DNA of 5,504 nucleotides from Treponema sp. (lineage in GTDB: Bacteria; Spirochaetota; Spirochaetia; Treponematales; Treponemataceae). How positions within the stretch are numbered: position 1 is the stretch's first letter; the number at the start of each line of letters is the position of its first letter. A program made the translations under genes and the position numbers. Shown in pieces: positions 5,399-5,504 of this stretch. Under the pieces are notes generated by a model. That model was not told where the DNA came from. It searched no databases and saw nothing but the letters and a program-made list of their open reading frames with translations. Location of the stretch: the NCBI GenBank assembly GCA_017614655.1, contig JAGABO010000098.1, positions 1 through 5,504 of the forward strand, given 5' to 3'.

Positions 5399-5504
5399 TA
5401 TTAGTAGTACATTTAACGATATGCATGCAGAAAGGGATTATCTTATTAAGGAAGTATTCCCTAAATTAACAGAATGGTGTGAAGAGCATAAAATACGTTT
5501 GACA
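5376..5504 (+). CDS. N-terminal fragment of a DUF4062 protein (STAND/NACHT-type ATPase family), 3'-partial
   Basis: The + strand frame ending at the window edge encodes ATVFISSTFNDMHAERDYL followed by IKEVFPKLTEWCEEHKIRLT. This is the signature start of DUF4062 (VFISSTFxDMHAERDxL, then a VFPxLxxxCExxxIxL helix-strand pair). DUF4062 usually sits at the N-terminus of large NACHT/AAA ATPases with TPR or WD repeats (eukaryotic TEP1 and NWD1; many bacterial STAND proteins, some thought to act in defence). Recognisable similarity begins about 5394. The in-frame ATG at 5376 would give a natural-looking six-residue lead, but those codons are antisense to conserved antiporter sequence and have no clear ribosome binding site, so the start is uncertain and may have been lost. 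No ATPase motif is within view because only 43 codons are present. Confidence 0.75.
   Translation, partial: MRESATVFISSTFNDMHAERDYLIKEVFPKLTEWCEEHKIRLT
5390..5401. other. Head-to-head breakpoint between truncated antiporter and DUF4062 gene
   Basis: Antiporter similarity on - runs up to about 5396-5398 (NTVALSLIG), and DUF4062 similarity on + starts at about 5391-5394 (TVFISST). The two meet within about ten bases with no room for either 5' leader, promoter or the missing antiporter helices. The site marks a deletion, insertion edge or assembly join. No inverted repeat or target duplication of an insertion sequence is visible next to it. Confidence 0.65.

Overview
The window looks like a piece of a spirochaete chromosome, most likely a host-associated Treponema-type organism. 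This rests on overall gene resemblance and moderate base composition; no marker gene proves it. It holds housekeeping and metabolic genes on both strands, densely packed. The last ~110 bases are different: they carry the start of an unrelated gene that abuts a beheaded one.

Layout, left to right. (1) On +, a KDPG/KHG aldolase (eda) that lacks only its first few codons. (2) Convergent to it on -, a PlsB/PlsC-like glycerolipid acyltransferase with its own near-consensus promoter (TTGACA-17-TAAAAT). (3) Divergent from that, a two-gene + unit: a tetrapyrrole-methylase-fold methyltransferase of the RsmI superfamily, in the variant familiar from Bacteroidota rather than canonical RsmI, followed after 3 bases by a shikimate-kinase-like P-loop kinase whose usual substrate and lid arginines are not evident. 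(4) Overlapping the kinase stop tail to tail, a - strand pair transcribed nfu then slyD: a NifU-C-type Fe-S carrier and an SlyD prolyl isomerase/metallochaperone with a nine-cysteine tail. The slyD Shine-Dalgarno overlaps the nfu stop, so the two are probably translationally coupled. (5) A ~184-base gap holding a 110-base imperfect palindrome (3762-3871). (6) On -, a CPA2-type cation:proton antiporter with a C-terminal CBS pair, cut off at its N-terminus near 5398. (7) On +, the first ~37 recognisable codons of a DUF4062 protein, a domain usually found at the N-terminus of large STAND/NACHT-type ATPases.

The acyltransferase supports membrane lipid synthesis, the methyltransferase probably modifies rRNA, and nfu-slyD form a small metal/Fe-S handling unit. 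The most unusual spot is the head-to-head junction at about 5390-5401. The antiporter frame there is open but has no ATG, GTG or TTG upstream of the conserved DD motif, and the DUF4062 protein begins within a few bases of where antiporter similarity ends. This is either a real rearrangement bringing a defence-type gene beside a broken antiporter, or a chimeric assembly join; the sequence alone cannot separate the two.
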